Shown here: piece by piece, positions 33,451 to 42,544 of the stretch | How the letters are laid out: each line of letters begins with the position of its first letter | Numbering within the stretch: the stretch's first letter is position 1 | Notes under the pieces: model-generated | What the model was told of the DNA's origin: nothing | The model's input: only the letters and a program-made list of their open reading frames with translations | Databases searched by the model: none | Program-made: the position numbers and the translations under genes | Source: JAGLQQ01 sp043806135 | GTDB lineage: Bacteria > Omnitrophota > Gorgyraeia > B26-G9 | Length of the DNA: 64,000 nucleotides | Reading direction: 5' to 3' | NCBI GenBank assembly: GCA_043806135.1 | Contig: JAZDHG010000064.1 | Coordinates: 9,829-73,828 of the forward strand

Positions 33451-33714
33451 TTAAGACATCCTGTCCAATTCACCCATCCAGCACAGCTGGACGATTCTAT
33501 ATATAACCGGCCTTAACTTTCCCTGTTCGCTGAGCCCCAAGAGACCAAATGCCATACAAATCCCTGTAACAAAAAACATTGTACCATAAAGCATAAGTCT
33601 ACACTCAGTAACTATATCCAGCCGGGTTTGAAAAATAGGCAGTAATGAAATCAAAATGCCGGCAAAGGCAGTGTTTTCAGGATAGCCAATTATCCTAACA
33701 CCTTTTATCTTCAC
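33451..33714 (-). CDS. Small membrane protein leading the pilin cluster
   Basis: An 87-residue protein with two hydrophobic segments, at about residues 16-28 (A-F-A-G-I-L-I-S-L-L-P-I-F) and 42-60 (L-Y-G-T-M-F-F-V-T-G-I-C-M-A-F-G-L-L-G-L). It starts at a GTG with AGGAGG six bases upstream. I recognise no family and no pilin signal. It lies directly before the three pilins on the same strand, so it is probably co-transcribed. A role in pilin handling is only a guess. Confidence 0.65.
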   Translation of the reverse strand: MKIKGVRIIGYPENTAFAGILISLLPIFQTRLDIVTECRLMLYGTMFFVTGICMAFGLLGLSEQGKLRPVIYRIVQLCWMGELDRMS

Positions 33715-33728
33715 TGCTTCCCTCCTTT

Positions 33729-33757
33729 TTTATATAATAATCAGCTGTTTTTGTCAA
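33729..33757 (-). promoter_or_regulatory. Sigma-70-type promoter before the pilin cluster
   Basis: Minus strand: TTGACA, 17 bases, TATAAA. The predicted start point, near 33722, falls inside the AGGAGG at 33721-33726. A transcript from here would have almost no leader, so the upstream sigma-54 site may be the main one for translation. Confidence 0.55.
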
Positions 33758-33884
33758 GGAATATGTTCTTTCAGATTGGAAGAAGCAATTAGCATGCCAT
33801 TGCTATTGACAATCAAAAGCCCGACGGATAGAGATTCTCTGCACGATAACTATGGGTATCTGTTTTCCCAGCAAAAAGATAATG

Positions 33885-33900
33885 TGCAATATATTACCCA
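33885..33900 (-). promoter_or_regulatory. Sigma-54-type promoter upstream of the pilin cluster
   Basis: Minus strand TGGGTAATATATTGCA, with GG and GC at the exact 10-base gap of -24/-12 elements (TGG-N9-TTGCA). Transcription would start near 33875, giving a leader of about 160 bases. The adjacent PilR-like activator supports it. The rest of 33715-33914 has no gene. Confidence 0.5.
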
Positions 33901-33914
33901 TATCACACTGCCCA

Positions 33915-35132
33915 TTATTTAATAACATTCACCAGATTAAACATCGGCAGAAATAGAGAAAGAGCAATGACCGCAACAATACCGCCTATAAAAATCAGCA
34001 TTATCGGCTCAACTATAGAGCTAAGCCTTTTAACCGTGCTGTCAACCTCACTGTCATAAAAATCAGCAATCTTATTCAAAATAGTATCCAAAGTACCGGA
34101 TTCCTCCCCCACCGCAACCATGTGCCCGACCATTAAAGGAAAAATCTTATTGTCCCGAAGCGGATTGGCCATGCTTTCCCCCCGATTGACGTTTTCCGCT
34201 ACAATGGAAACGATTTTGGCAATCGCCGCATTGCCTACAGTTGTCTCCACGATCCGCAGTGACTGCAATATAGGCACACCGCTGTTTATTAATGTCCCCA
34301 ATGTACGCGCAAAACGTGAAATTCCGGCTTTTTTAATTATGGTGCCAAAAACAGGAATTTTTAGGAGCAGCAATTCAAAATTATATTTGCCTACTTTGGT
34401 TTTGATATAACGCGTAAACATCAGCATGAAAGTAATGATTCCTCCCAGTATAAAAGGCCATTTTGTCCTTAAAAAGTGACTCATTTTTAAAAGGATCTGT
34501 GTAGGCAGAGGAAGTGCTGCATCCATGGACTTAAATAATGCCTCGAATTTAGGAAACACACCCATGACCAGGAAAAGCACAACACCAATGGTAACAATAA
34601 CGATCAACACGGGATATGTTAAAGCAGTTTTTACATTAGCCCTTATTTCTTCAGACTGCTCGGCAAAAAGAGCAAGCCGCCGCAGAATTTCTTCCAAAGC
34701 ACCTCCGGTTTCCCCGGCATTTATCATATTGACAAATAAAACGGAAAAAACTTTTGGATGTTTTTCAAGTGCCGCGGAAAAAGAAGTTCCTGATTCCACG
34801 TCATCACGCACCTTGGCTAAAACCTCCTGCAATTTTTTATTTTCAACCTGCTGGCAAAGTATATTTAAACTGGTAACAAGGGTTATTCCAGAACCGATCA
34901 TTGTTGCCAGCTGATTGTTAAAGATCACCAGATCCCTTGACCTTACCCTGGCAAAAATATCCAGGATATCCGCATCTAAGGTCTTGACCTGCACCCTTTC
35001 TTCTTCAATGCTGACAACAAAATAGCTCATTTCCCTTAATTTATCCGCAACAGTAGAACTGTTTATAGCTTCCAGCTTTCCGCTGATCAGTTTCCCTGCG
35101 GCATCTCTTGCCTTATATATAAAGGTCGGCAT
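33915..35132 (-). CDS. pilC: Type IV pilus inner-membrane platform PilC
   Basis: The polytopic platform protein that couples the ATPases to pilin insertion. The 405 residues contain two T2SSF domains, each followed by a membrane helix; M-I-N-A-G-E-T-G-G-A-L-E-E-I-L closes the first and V-A-V-G-E-E-S-G-T-L-D-T-I-L the second. Three membrane segments are seen at about 170-190, 218-240 and 375-398. It starts one base after the stop of pilR. Confidence 0.95.
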   Translation of the reverse strand: MPTFIYKARDAAGKLISGKLEAINSSTVADKLREMSYFVVSIEEERVQVKTLDADILDIFARVRSRDLVIFNNQLATMIGSGITLVTSLNILCQQVENKKLQEVLAKVRDDVESGTSFSAALEKHPKVFSVLFVNMINAGETGGALEEILRRLALFAEQSEEIRANVKTALTYPVLIVIVTIGVVLFLVMGVFPKFEALFKSMDAALPLPTQILLKMSHFLRTKWPFILGGIITFMLMFTRYIKTKVGKYNFELLLLKIPVFGTIIKKAGISRFARTLGTLINSGVPILQSLRIVETTVGNAAIAKIVSIVAENVNRGESMANPLRDNKIFPLMVGHMVAVGEESGTLDTILNKIADFYDSEVDSTVKRLSSIVEPIMLIFIGGIVAVIALSLFLPMFNLVNVIK

Positions 35133-35133
35133 A

Positions 35134-36531
35134 TTATAATTCCTCTTCCTTTATCAGATTGCACTTCTTCATTTTATTAAACAAACTCTTCCGGCTTATT
35201 TTCAAAATACCGGCTGTTTCCGAGCGGTTCCAGTTCGTCTTTTTTAAAACTTTGAGGATTATCTGTTTTTCCACTTCATCGGTTATATCTTTTACTGTTT
35301 CGATCAAAGACTTAGAAAAATCAGCAGACTCTGTCTCAAGCTTTATTTCACTGTCTAAAAACTGGATGTAAAAAGGAAGGTCTTTGTTAGTGATCATTTT
35401 ACCTTCTGATAGAATAATCGCCCTCTGCAAGGCATTCTGCAGCTCCCGCACATTGCCCGGCCAAGGATACTTCATCAACAACTCCATGGCCTCAAGCGAG
35501 ATATGTTCTATAGACTTATTGAATTCCTTATTAAACTTATGCATAAAATGTTCGAATAAAAGCGGTATGTCCTCCCGTTTTTCCCTAAGCGGCGGCAGAT
35601 TGATCGAAACAACATTGATCCGGTAAAAAAGATCCTCTCGGAATTGTTCTTCTTTTACGGCACGAAACAGATCTTTATTGGTAGCAGCGATAATCCGCAC
35701 ATCAACCTTAACGACCTCTGTAGAACCGACACGCTCAAACTCTTTTTCCTGCAGAACACGCAGTATCTTCGCCTGCATGGCAAGACTCATGTCTCCGATC
35801 TCATCAAGGAATATCGTCCCTTTGTCTGCGGCTTCAAACCTTCCGGTTTTTCTTGAGCCCGCATCGGTAAAAGCTCCTTTTTCATGACCAAAAAGCTCAC
35901 TTTCCAAAACCCCTTCAGGAATAGCCGCGCAGTTGACTTTGATAAAAGGCTCGTTACTGCGGCCGGAATTATAATGTATTGCTCTTGCCGCCAGCTCCTT
36001 TCCAGTTCCGCTTTCCCCCTGTATAAGAACAGTGACATCAGTGCTGGTTACTTTTTTGATGATCTCAAAAACTTCCATCATCTTGCCTGATGAACCGATT
36101 ATTTCTTCCAGCTTAAAATTCCTACCCAGCTCTTCTTTGAGAAGCTTATTTTCACAATTAAGACGGTTACATTCAAGCGCCCTGTTTACAACCAAACGCA
36201 GCTCATCTATTTCAAACGGTTTTGTAAAGTAATCATACGCACCTTTTTTAATAGCTTCAATAGCAATCTTCTGAGCGCCATAGGCGGTTATAATAACGAT
36301 TAACTGCTCAGGATTTATCGCTTTAATTTTTGAGAGCACCTCAAACCCGTCCATACCCGGCATTTTCACATCAAGTGTGATTACATCAAATGGCCCCTGC
36401 TTTGCGGAGATATCAAGCGCTTCTTGGCCGCAAGAAGCAGGCACAACAGTGTATCCTTCTTTGCGCAGTGTTTCTATAAGAAGAAATCTAAAACTCGCAT
36501 CATCATCAACAATCATTATTTTTGGTTTCAT
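35134..36531 (-). CDS. pilR: Sigma-54-dependent response regulator (PilR/NtrC-like)
   Basis: A 465-residue NtrC-type activator. The receiver domain (1-115) has the acidic pair D-D-D at 9-11 and phospho-acceptor in T-L-D-V-K-M-P-G-M-D-G near residue 53. The AAA+ domain (about 140-375) shows Walker A G-E-S-G-T-G-K-E, Walker B F-L-D-E-I-G, and the sigma-54 contact loop reading G-A-F-T-D-A rather than the usual GAFTGA. A Fis-type helix-turn-helix ends the protein (W-N-R-S-E-T-A-G-I-L-K-I-S-R-K-S-L). It sits between pilS and pilC, with a sigma-54-type site before the pilins, matching PilS/PilR systems. Confidence 0.9.
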   Translation of the reverse strand: MKPKIMIVDDDASFRFLLIETLRKEGYTVVPASCGQEALDISAKQGPFDVITLDVKMPGMDGFEVLSKIKAINPEQLIVIITAYGAQKIAIEAIKKGAYDYFTKPFEIDELRLVVNRALECNRLNCENKLLKEELGRNFKLEEIIGSSGKMMEVFEIIKKVTSTDVTVLIQGESGTGKELAARAIHYNSGRSNEPFIKVNCAAIPEGVLESELFGHEKGAFTDAGSRKTGRFEAADKGTIFLDEIGDMSLAMQAKILRVLQEKEFERVGSTEVVKVDVRIIAATNKDLFRAVKEEQFREDLFYRINVVSINLPPLREKREDIPLLFEHFMHKFNKEFNKSIEHISLEAMELLMKYPWPGNVRELQNALQRAIILSEGKMITNKDLPFYIQFLDSEIKLETESADFSKSLIETVKDITDEVEKQIILKVLKKTNWNRSETAGILKISRKSLFNKMKKCNLIKEEEL

Positions 36532-36541
36532 CTTTATCTAT

Positions 36542-37978
36542 CTACCTTTTCTCCGGCAAGCTTATCATAAACGTTGTCCCCTGCCCAACCTCACTTTTAA
36601 CATCGATCTTTCCCTGGTGGCTTGAGATTATCTGATGAGCTATTGTTAACCCCAAACCTGTACCGCTGGCCTTTGAGGTGTAAAAGGGGTCAAATATTTT
36701 TTTCAGGCCTTCATCAGTAATACCGATACCGGTATCGGCAAAGGAAATATTCAGAACTTTCGTGTTTTTGTTAAAATCAGTTTTTATGGTTAAGTCTCCG
36801 CCGTTTTCCATGGCGCTGAAAGCATTAAAAATAATATTCAAAAATGCCTGCTGCAATTTCTTGGCATCAGCGAGCACGGGGGGGATGTCGGAAGAAAACT
36901 GCTTAATTATCTGTATATTTACTTTTTTAGAATCATGCGCTGCTAAAAGAAGCGTTTGCTCAATAACATCATTAATGTTCAGCTGAATAAAATTCGCCTC
37001 CAGTTCAGAAGCATCCGGACGCGCAAAACTCAACAACTCCTCAACGACTTTATTTAAACGATCAACTTCTTTTACAATTACATCTGCATATGATTTTTTC
37101 TGATCATCATCCTTTAGATCTTCCTTTAAAAGCTGCACAAGACCTTTAACCGATCCTAAAGGATTACGGATTTCATGTGCAACACCTGCAGCCAGACTTC
37201 CCACGGCAGCAAGCCTATCCGCCCTGCGCACCTGTTCTTCCAAATGCTTAATATGCTCAAGGTCTTTGAATGTAACAACAATCCCGAGAAAAGTATTCAT
37301 TTTATCCCTTAAAAGAGATGTCGTGATGCCTATGGGGATCTTTTTCCCAACTTTTGAATAAATATTGATTTCCCGTGATGAACTTGTTTTCTTTCCCTGC
37401 AATGTTTCCCTTATGATCTGACTTAAAGCAATGTTATTACCGCTCTCAGGAAAAACATCAAAAACAGATTTACCGACAATATCATCCGTATTATAACCAA
37501 GAATAAGCTCTGCTGATTTATTAAAAGTAGCTATAAATCCCTTCATGTTTATGGTAATAACTCCGCCGGTCATACTTTCAATTATATGTTCATTAAGCGA
37601 TGAAACCATGGCATTAAAAGACTTGCCTAATGCACCGATCTCATCTTCTGTATTAATTTGTACTGTCCGGCTTAAATCTCCGGTAGCAACTTGTTTTGCG
37701 CTTGAGGTAAGTCTTTTAATCGGCAGGGTAATCGCATAGGCCAGTATAATACCGAATATACCTGCTACTATGGAACTAACCCATATTTGTTTACTTAAGA
37801 TCTCAATAACTTTTTTAAATAAAAAGATGTCTTTATCATCAGCTAACTTTGCAAAATTTGTTTTTACAATATAATACGAAAAAATCTGCGCACCAAAAAC
37901 GAGGATAACAATCAATAGCGGAATGGTAATTATCAGGTTGGTTCTCACCCGTTTCTTGAGTGAGTATGTCTTCATCAT
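36542..37978 (-). CDS. pilS: Sensor histidine kinase (PilS/NtrB-like)
   Basis: A 478-residue membrane kinase. Two membrane helices (about 15-35 and 64-84) flank a short periplasmic loop of about 25 residues. HAMP (85-135), PAS (about 140-245, with V-V-T-F-K-D-L-E-H at its end), HisKA with the phospho-acceptor in A-H-E-I-R-N-P-L-G-S, and HATPase_c with N-I-I-F-N-A-F, D-T-G-I-G-I and G-T-G-L-G-L follow in order. The tiny sensor loop suggests it reads a signal in the membrane, as PilS reads pilin. It pairs with the regulator ten bases downstream. Confidence 0.9.
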   Translation of the reverse strand: MMKTYSLKKRVRTNLIITIPLLIVILVFGAQIFSYYIVKTNFAKLADDKDIFLFKKVIEILSKQIWVSSIVAGIFGIILAYAITLPIKRLTSSAKQVATGDLSRTVQINTEDEIGALGKSFNAMVSSLNEHIIESMTGGVITINMKGFIATFNKSAELILGYNTDDIVGKSVFDVFPESGNNIALSQIIRETLQGKKTSSSREINIYSKVGKKIPIGITTSLLRDKMNTFLGIVVTFKDLEHIKHLEEQVRRADRLAAVGSLAAGVAHEIRNPLGSVKGLVQLLKEDLKDDDQKKSYADVIVKEVDRLNKVVEELLSFARPDASELEANFIQLNINDVIEQTLLLAAHDSKKVNIQIIKQFSSDIPPVLADAKKLQQAFLNIIFNAFSAMENGGDLTIKTDFNKNTKVLNISFADTGIGITDEGLKKIFDPFYTSKASGTGLGLTIAHQIISSHQGKIDVKSEVGQGTTFMISLPEKR

Positions 37979-37983
37979 AAGCG

Positions 37984-39684
37984 CTATCCTTTCGCTTCTT
38001 CAGCTGTTGCCCGAAGTACTTCCTCAATGGTTGTAATTCCGTTTACAACTTTTTTAAATCCATCTTCACGAAGTGTGCTCATGCCATGAGACTTTGCCAG
38101 TTTTCTTATTTCCACAGCAGGCGCATTTGCCATTATCATTTCTCTTATGGCATCATTAATGGTCATCAGCTCATAAATACCTATACGGCCTCTGTACCCG
38201 CTGCCTTTGCAGGCATCACATCCTTTGCCTTTATAAAAAGTATAAGTCTCCGCTCTGGGTTCAAGTCTAAGATTACAAAGCATTTCTTCATTAGGCGTGT
38301 ATGCCTCTTTGCAATTTTCACATATGGTTCTTATAAGCCTTTGGGCAAGGATACCTGAAACCGCAGAGGCAACGAGAAAAGCATCTATCTTCATATCGAT
38401 CAAACGCGTGATTGTTGAGGGCGCGTCATTTGTATGAATCGTACTTAAAACAAGATGCCCGGTCAATGCAGATTGTATGGCAATTTCAGCTGTCTCAAGA
38501 TCTCTGATCTCCCCGATCATTATAACATTCGGGTCCTGCCTTAAAAAACTGCGCAGCCCGGCAGCAAAAGTTAAACCTGCCCTGGGATTAATCTGTACCT
38601 GATTGATCATCTTAAGACGGTATTCTACAGGGTCTTCAACCGTAAGGATATTTTTCTCAATAGTATTAATTGTGCTTAGTGCCGAATACAGTGTCGTCGT
38701 TTTTCCGCTTGAAGTAGGGCCGGTAACAAGAATCATCCCATAAGGCCTTCTGATCAACTTTTCAAATTTTTCCTGATCGTGGGGAAGAAATCCTAATTTA
38801 TCCATCTCCATTATTACCATTGCCTTATCAAGCACCCGCATAACAATTTTCTCTCCGAGTACTGTCGGTAAGGTTGATACACGAAGATCAAGATTGCGGT
38901 CATTTAATTCAAACTGGAATCTGCCGTCCTGGGGCACACGTTTCTCTGAGATATCCAGGCCTGCGAGAACTTTAATACGCGAGGTCAAAGGAAGCTGCAC
39001 ATCTTTAGGATAAGTTTTGAATTCTCTTAAAAACCCGTCCACACGGCATCGCACACGCATTTCTTCCTCATCAGGTTCAATATGAATGTCTGTCGCACGC
39101 TCCTCTACGCAAAGACGGACAATTTCATCAACTAATTCTATTATTTCTTTGCCGGCAATTAAAGGCATCTGCTCTTTACTGTCTTGGGCAAAGCGATGCG
39201 GTGCCTCATATGAAGATGTATCCTCTTTAGGCTGCCCCTCAGTTTCTTTATAGCATCTGTCAAAAACCTTGAATAAAGCCTGGCGCGAACAAATTACCGG
39301 CTCTATCATACAGCTGGTTAACAGCTGGACTTCATCTATAGCAAAGACATTTAAAGGATCCGCCATGGCTATGGTTAAATTATTAGCTACTTTCTCCAGA
39401 GCAATTAATTCGTAACGGCGGGCAACTTGTTCAGGAATAAGTTTTACAACAGCTGGTTTTAAACCGTAACTCAGGATATCTATATGGGCAAGACCCAATT
39501 GCTGGGCAAGCACAACGATCAACTCTTCTTCTTTAATATACCCCAGTTCGATCAAAGTCTGACCTAAACGTGAACCGGCTTTTTTCTGCGCATCAAGAGC
39601 CTTTTGGACCTGGTCGCTGTTTACCAATCCTTTTTCAACTAAATATTCACCAAGAAGCTTTTTTTTACCCTTATCCGCCGGCAT
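37984..39684 (-). CDS. pilB: Type IV pilus extension ATPase PilB
   Basis: The hexameric ATPase that drives pilin polymerisation. The 566 residues start with an MshEN/T2SSE_N domain (about 5-150) that in some relatives binds cyclic di-GMP. Walker A G-P-T-S-S-G-K-T-T-T-L, the Asp box, Walker B V-I-M-I-G-E-I-R-D and the His box follow. The zinc-binding tetracysteine (C-E-N-C and C-D-A-C) near the end is diagnostic of PilB/GspE. It overlaps pilT by 14 bases. Confidence 0.95.
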   Translation of the reverse strand: MPADKGKKKLLGEYLVEKGLVNSDQVQKALDAQKKAGSRLGQTLIELGYIKEEELIVVLAQQLGLAHIDILSYGLKPAVVKLIPEQVARRYELIALEKVANNLTIAMADPLNVFAIDEVQLLTSCMIEPVICSRQALFKVFDRCYKETEGQPKEDTSSYEAPHRFAQDSKEQMPLIAGKEIIELVDEIVRLCVEERATDIHIEPDEEEMRVRCRVDGFLREFKTYPKDVQLPLTSRIKVLAGLDISEKRVPQDGRFQFELNDRNLDLRVSTLPTVLGEKIVMRVLDKAMVIMEMDKLGFLPHDQEKFEKLIRRPYGMILVTGPTSSGKTTTLYSALSTINTIEKNILTVEDPVEYRLKMINQVQINPRAGLTFAAGLRSFLRQDPNVIMIGEIRDLETAEIAIQSALTGHLVLSTIHTNDAPSTITRLIDMKIDAFLVASAVSGILAQRLIRTICENCKEAYTPNEEMLCNLRLEPRAETYTFYKGKGCDACKGSGYRGRIGIYELMTINDAIREMIMANAPAVEIRKLAKSHGMSTLREDGFKKVVNGITTIEEVLRATAEEAKG

Positions 39685-40759
39685 TTTTTGCTATCTCCTG
39701 TAGTTTTTTAAGCCGACGTTTTACCCCATCAGCATCGCGGGCTTTAAGGTAAGCGTCTTCCTCCGGGATAAGTCCCTTGTGCGCAAGATCAGCCAAAGCC
39801 ATATCAACACTCTGCATTCCCACTTTCACGCCTGTTTCTAAAGAGGAATAAATCTGGAATGTTTTACCTTCCCGAATTAGGTTTCTAATCGCAGAGGTGG
39901 CAACCATTGTCTCTACTACAGGCACACGGCGCTTCTTATCTGTGCTTAACATCAATTGCTGACAAATCACCCCCTGCAATGTCAGAGAAACCTGTATCCT
40001 GACCTGCTGCTGCTGATAAGGCGGAAAAACATCGATCAGCCTGTCTATTGTCTGCACCGCATCTGTAGTATGCAGAGTACCTAAAACCAGGTGTCCGGTC
40101 TCAGCCGCGGTTATTGCATGCGCTATCGTTTCCAGGTCTCTCAACTCTCCGACAAGAATCACATTAGGATCCTGCCTTAATACATATTTTAAAGCACTGG
40201 CAAATGATTTTGTATCCGAACCTACTTCTCTTTGTTCAATAATACTGTTCTTATGAGCGTAGAGATACTCTATCGGATCTTCAACCGTAATCACATGCGC
40301 TTTTCTTCGTGTATTGATTATATTTATCATGGAGGCCAAAGTCGTTGATTTGCCGCTGCCGGCAGCTCCTGTGACCAAAACCATGCCTTTATCAAGCATC
40401 GCAAACTCTTTGACAATACTGGGGAGCTCTAGTTCATCAACTGTTTTGATCTCTGATGCTAACCTTCGTAAAGCTATACCGATACTGCTTCTTTGTTTAT
40501 GCAGATTAACTCTGAATCTTCCCAACCCGGCAATACCAAAGGAAAAATCAAGATCGCATTCTGATTCAAAACTTTTTATCTGCTGTTCATTAAGCATTTC
40601 ATATACATAATCTTTAGCGATCTGCGGAGTAACTTTACCCATTTCTTCAAGAATTATAAGCTCTCCGTTTATGCGCAGCACAGGAGCGCTTCCGCAAACA
40701 ATATGCAGATCAGATGCCCCGCGCTCTGTAGTAAGTTCCAATAATTCCTTTAATTTCAT
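39671..40759 (-). CDS. pilT: Type IV pilus retraction ATPase PilT, copy 1
   Basis: A 362-residue ATPase that depolymerises pili. Walker A reads G-A-A-G-S-G-K-S-T-T-L, the Walker B region V-I-L-V-G-E-L-R-D-L-E-T, and the PilT-specific C-terminal A-I-R-N-L-I-R-E-G-K is perfect. It follows the second pilT by two bases and overlaps pilB. Two retraction ATPases in tandem are comparable to PilT/PilU in other bacteria; this copy is the more canonical by its C-terminal motif. Confidence 0.94.
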   Translation of the reverse strand: MKLKELLELTTERGASDLHIVCGSAPVLRINGELIILEEMGKVTPQIAKDYVYEMLNEQQIKSFESECDLDFSFGIAGLGRFRVNLHKQRSSIGIALRRLASEIKTVDELELPSIVKEFAMLDKGMVLVTGAAGSGKSTTLASMINIINTRRKAHVITVEDPIEYLYAHKNSIIEQREVGSDTKSFASALKYVLRQDPNVILVGELRDLETIAHAITAAETGHLVLGTLHTTDAVQTIDRLIDVFPPYQQQQVRIQVSLTLQGVICQQLMLSTDKKRRVPVVETMVATSAIRNLIREGKTFQIYSSLETGVKVGMQSVDMALADLAHKGLIPEEDAYLKARDADGVKRRLKKLQEIAKNAGG

Positions 40760-40761
40760 AA

Positions 40762-41808
40762 TTATAACAACATCCTTTTTAATAGTTCTGGTTTATTAGA
40801 ATATGTGATCGCATCACCGATTCTTATCAAACGCGACTTGCATAAATCTGCAAGTGACTGATTCATGCTAAGCATGCCTTCTCTGGTTCCGGTCTCGATC
40901 ATAGAATAAATCTGATGTGTCTTTCTTTCCCTGATAAGATTAGCCACAGCAGGCGTAACGGTCATCGCCTCTATCGCGGCCACACGCCCTTTCCCGTCTG
41001 CTCTGGGGATCAGGCGCTGTGATATTACCCCTTGTAACGCCAGTGAAGTCTGCAATCTTATCTGCGACTGCTGCCCCTCAGGAAATACGTCAATGATTCT
41101 GTCAATTGTCTGCACTGCATCCACGGTATGCAAAGTAGCAAAAACAAGGTGCCCGGTTTCAGCTGCGGTTATAGCCGTTGAAATTGTTTCAAGATCTCTC
41201 ATTTCTCCGACAAGAATAACATCCGGATCTTCACGCAGCGCGTCTCTTAAAGCCAGAGAAAAAGAAGGCGTATCTGAATATACCTCCCGCTGATTCACGA
41301 TACTTTTCTTGTGCGGATGAAGATATTCGATAGGGTCCTCAATTGTAATAATATGACAAGCCTCCTCCATATTCACCAGATTGATCATTCCGGCCAGGGT
41401 TGTTGATTTCCCGGATCCAGTCGGACCTGTGACCAAGACAAGCCCTCTTTGTTTTCTGGCAAATTCCCCGACTATATAGGGAACTTCCATTTGACCCAGA
41501 TCAGGGATTTCAAAGGGAATAAAACGCAGGGCAGCGGCAAGGTAGCCTTTTTCATAAAAAACATTTACGCGAAAACGCGCAATATAACTGTAGGTAAAAT
41601 CAATACTCCTTGCATGAGCAAGCTTAATTTTCTGCTCTTCAGTGAGCATTTTAGATGTCAAGTTTTCCACATCATTTGCACTTAAAGCTTCTGCCTCGGT
41701 AGGCATCAGCTTTCCGTGGATACGCATCATCGGAGGCAACCCGACAGTAAGATGCAAATCAGAAGCATTCTTTTCTATTGCCCCACGGATCAGATCAAGA
41801 ATCTCCAT
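40762..41808 (-). CDS. Type IV pilus retraction ATPase PilT, copy 2
   Basis: A 348-residue paralogue of the neighbouring PilT. Walker A is G-P-T-G-S-G-K-S-T-T-L, Walker B V-I-L-V-G-E-M-R-D-L-E-T, and the C-terminal motif has drifted to A-V-A-N-L-I-R-E-R-K. The catalytic residues are all present. It could be the PilU-like accessory or an equal partner. It starts four bases after the HAMP protein's stop. Confidence 0.93.
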   Translation of the reverse strand: MEILDLIRGAIEKNASDLHLTVGLPPMMRIHGKLMPTEAEALSANDVENLTSKMLTEEQKIKLAHARSIDFTYSYIARFRVNVFYEKGYLAAALRFIPFEIPDLGQMEVPYIVGEFARKQRGLVLVTGPTGSGKSTTLAGMINLVNMEEACHIITIEDPIEYLHPHKKSIVNQREVYSDTPSFSLALRDALREDPDVILVGEMRDLETISTAITAAETGHLVFATLHTVDAVQTIDRIIDVFPEGQQSQIRLQTSLALQGVISQRLIPRADGKGRVAAIEAMTVTPAVANLIRERKTHQIYSMIETGTREGMLSMNQSLADLCKSRLIRIGDAITYSNKPELLKRMLL

Positions 41809-41812
41809 ACTC

Positions 41813-42421
41813 TTAACCTTTTTCTAGTTTATATTGCAGTATAAGTGTTTTGAGTTCTCCAACTAAATCATTAAGTTTTCTAATTAAAGCCAGCGCATCC
41901 TCTTCATTGATTTTTTTATCCTTAAGGCTGACATATAGATTGTTGGTTATCTGTGAGAGTTCAAAAATTATTTTTTTATCCTTACTTACCAATCTGTGCA
42001 TATTCTCAATAACAGAGTTAAAAGCATCGGAAAGATTTTTAAGTTCATCATCACTTCTTAAGCTAACGCTTGTAGTCAGGTCCCCCCGGGAAACATCACG
42101 TGCCACTTTTTGCAGACGGTATACAGGACCGGCGATTTTATGCGAGATCACAATACCCACAAAAGAAGCGATCACAAGCAAAATAGGTAATTCGAAAAGT
42201 ATCATTAAGTTTATATTATTGAGCACATTGCCTATAGCCGCTGCCGTTTGAGGACTTGCATTGTTTTCTACAAGTGAAGACCAACAGGAAAAATAAACTG
42301 TGAGGGTTATTAAAGCACAGGAGGCCAGCACCGCGACCAGAATTACGCCAACATATTTAAATTGCAGCTTTTTCCCTATTAAAATCCTTTTTCTGATCAA
42401 ATACTTTTCAAAAGCCTTCAA
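41813..42421 (-). CDS. HAMP-domain membrane protein without output domain
   Basis: A 202-residue protein with two membrane helices (about 24-46 and 74-97) and a HAMP domain (S-H-K-I-A-G-P-V-Y-R-L-Q-K-V and G-D-L-T-T-S-V), followed by an alpha-helical, coiled-coil-prone tail. There is no kinase, cyclase or methyl-accepting region. It starts at a TTG with AGGGGG just upstream. As first gene of the pilT-pilT-pilB-pilS-pilR-pilC operon it may pass a membrane signal to the pilus motor. Promoter at 42501-42529. Confidence 0.8.
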   Translation of the reverse strand: MKAFEKYLIRKRILIGKKLQFKYVGVILVAVLASCALITLTVYFSCWSSLVENNASPQTAAAIGNVLNNINLMILFELPILLVIASFVGIVISHKIAGPVYRLQKVARDVSRGDLTTSVSLRSDDELKNLSDAFNSVIENMHRLVSKDKKIIFELSQITNNLYVSLKDKKINEEDALALIRKLNDLVGELKTLILQYKLEKG

Positions 42422-42500
42422 TCTTCCCCCTATTCTTATAATTGATAAGCATAAATTTTAAAAATTAATAAAAACCTAAGTTTAATGTATACTTGAAAAT

Positions 42501-42529
42501 AGGTTAACATATAGAATAAAACTTGTCAA
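42501..42529 (-). promoter_or_regulatory. Promoter of the HAMP-pilT-pilB-pilSR-pilC operon
   Basis: Minus strand: TTGACA, 17 bases ending in TGT, TAACCT. The predicted leader is about 73 bases. It belongs to the same TGT-extended type as the rfbB and pilM promoters. Confidence 0.6.
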
Positions 42530-42544
42530 CAAATCCATCTGCCT

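Noticed and set aside
33794..33922. 42-codon plus-strand ORF upstream of the pilin cluster
   Set aside because: No ribosome binding site, no family resemblance, and it covers the sigma-54-type site on the other strand.
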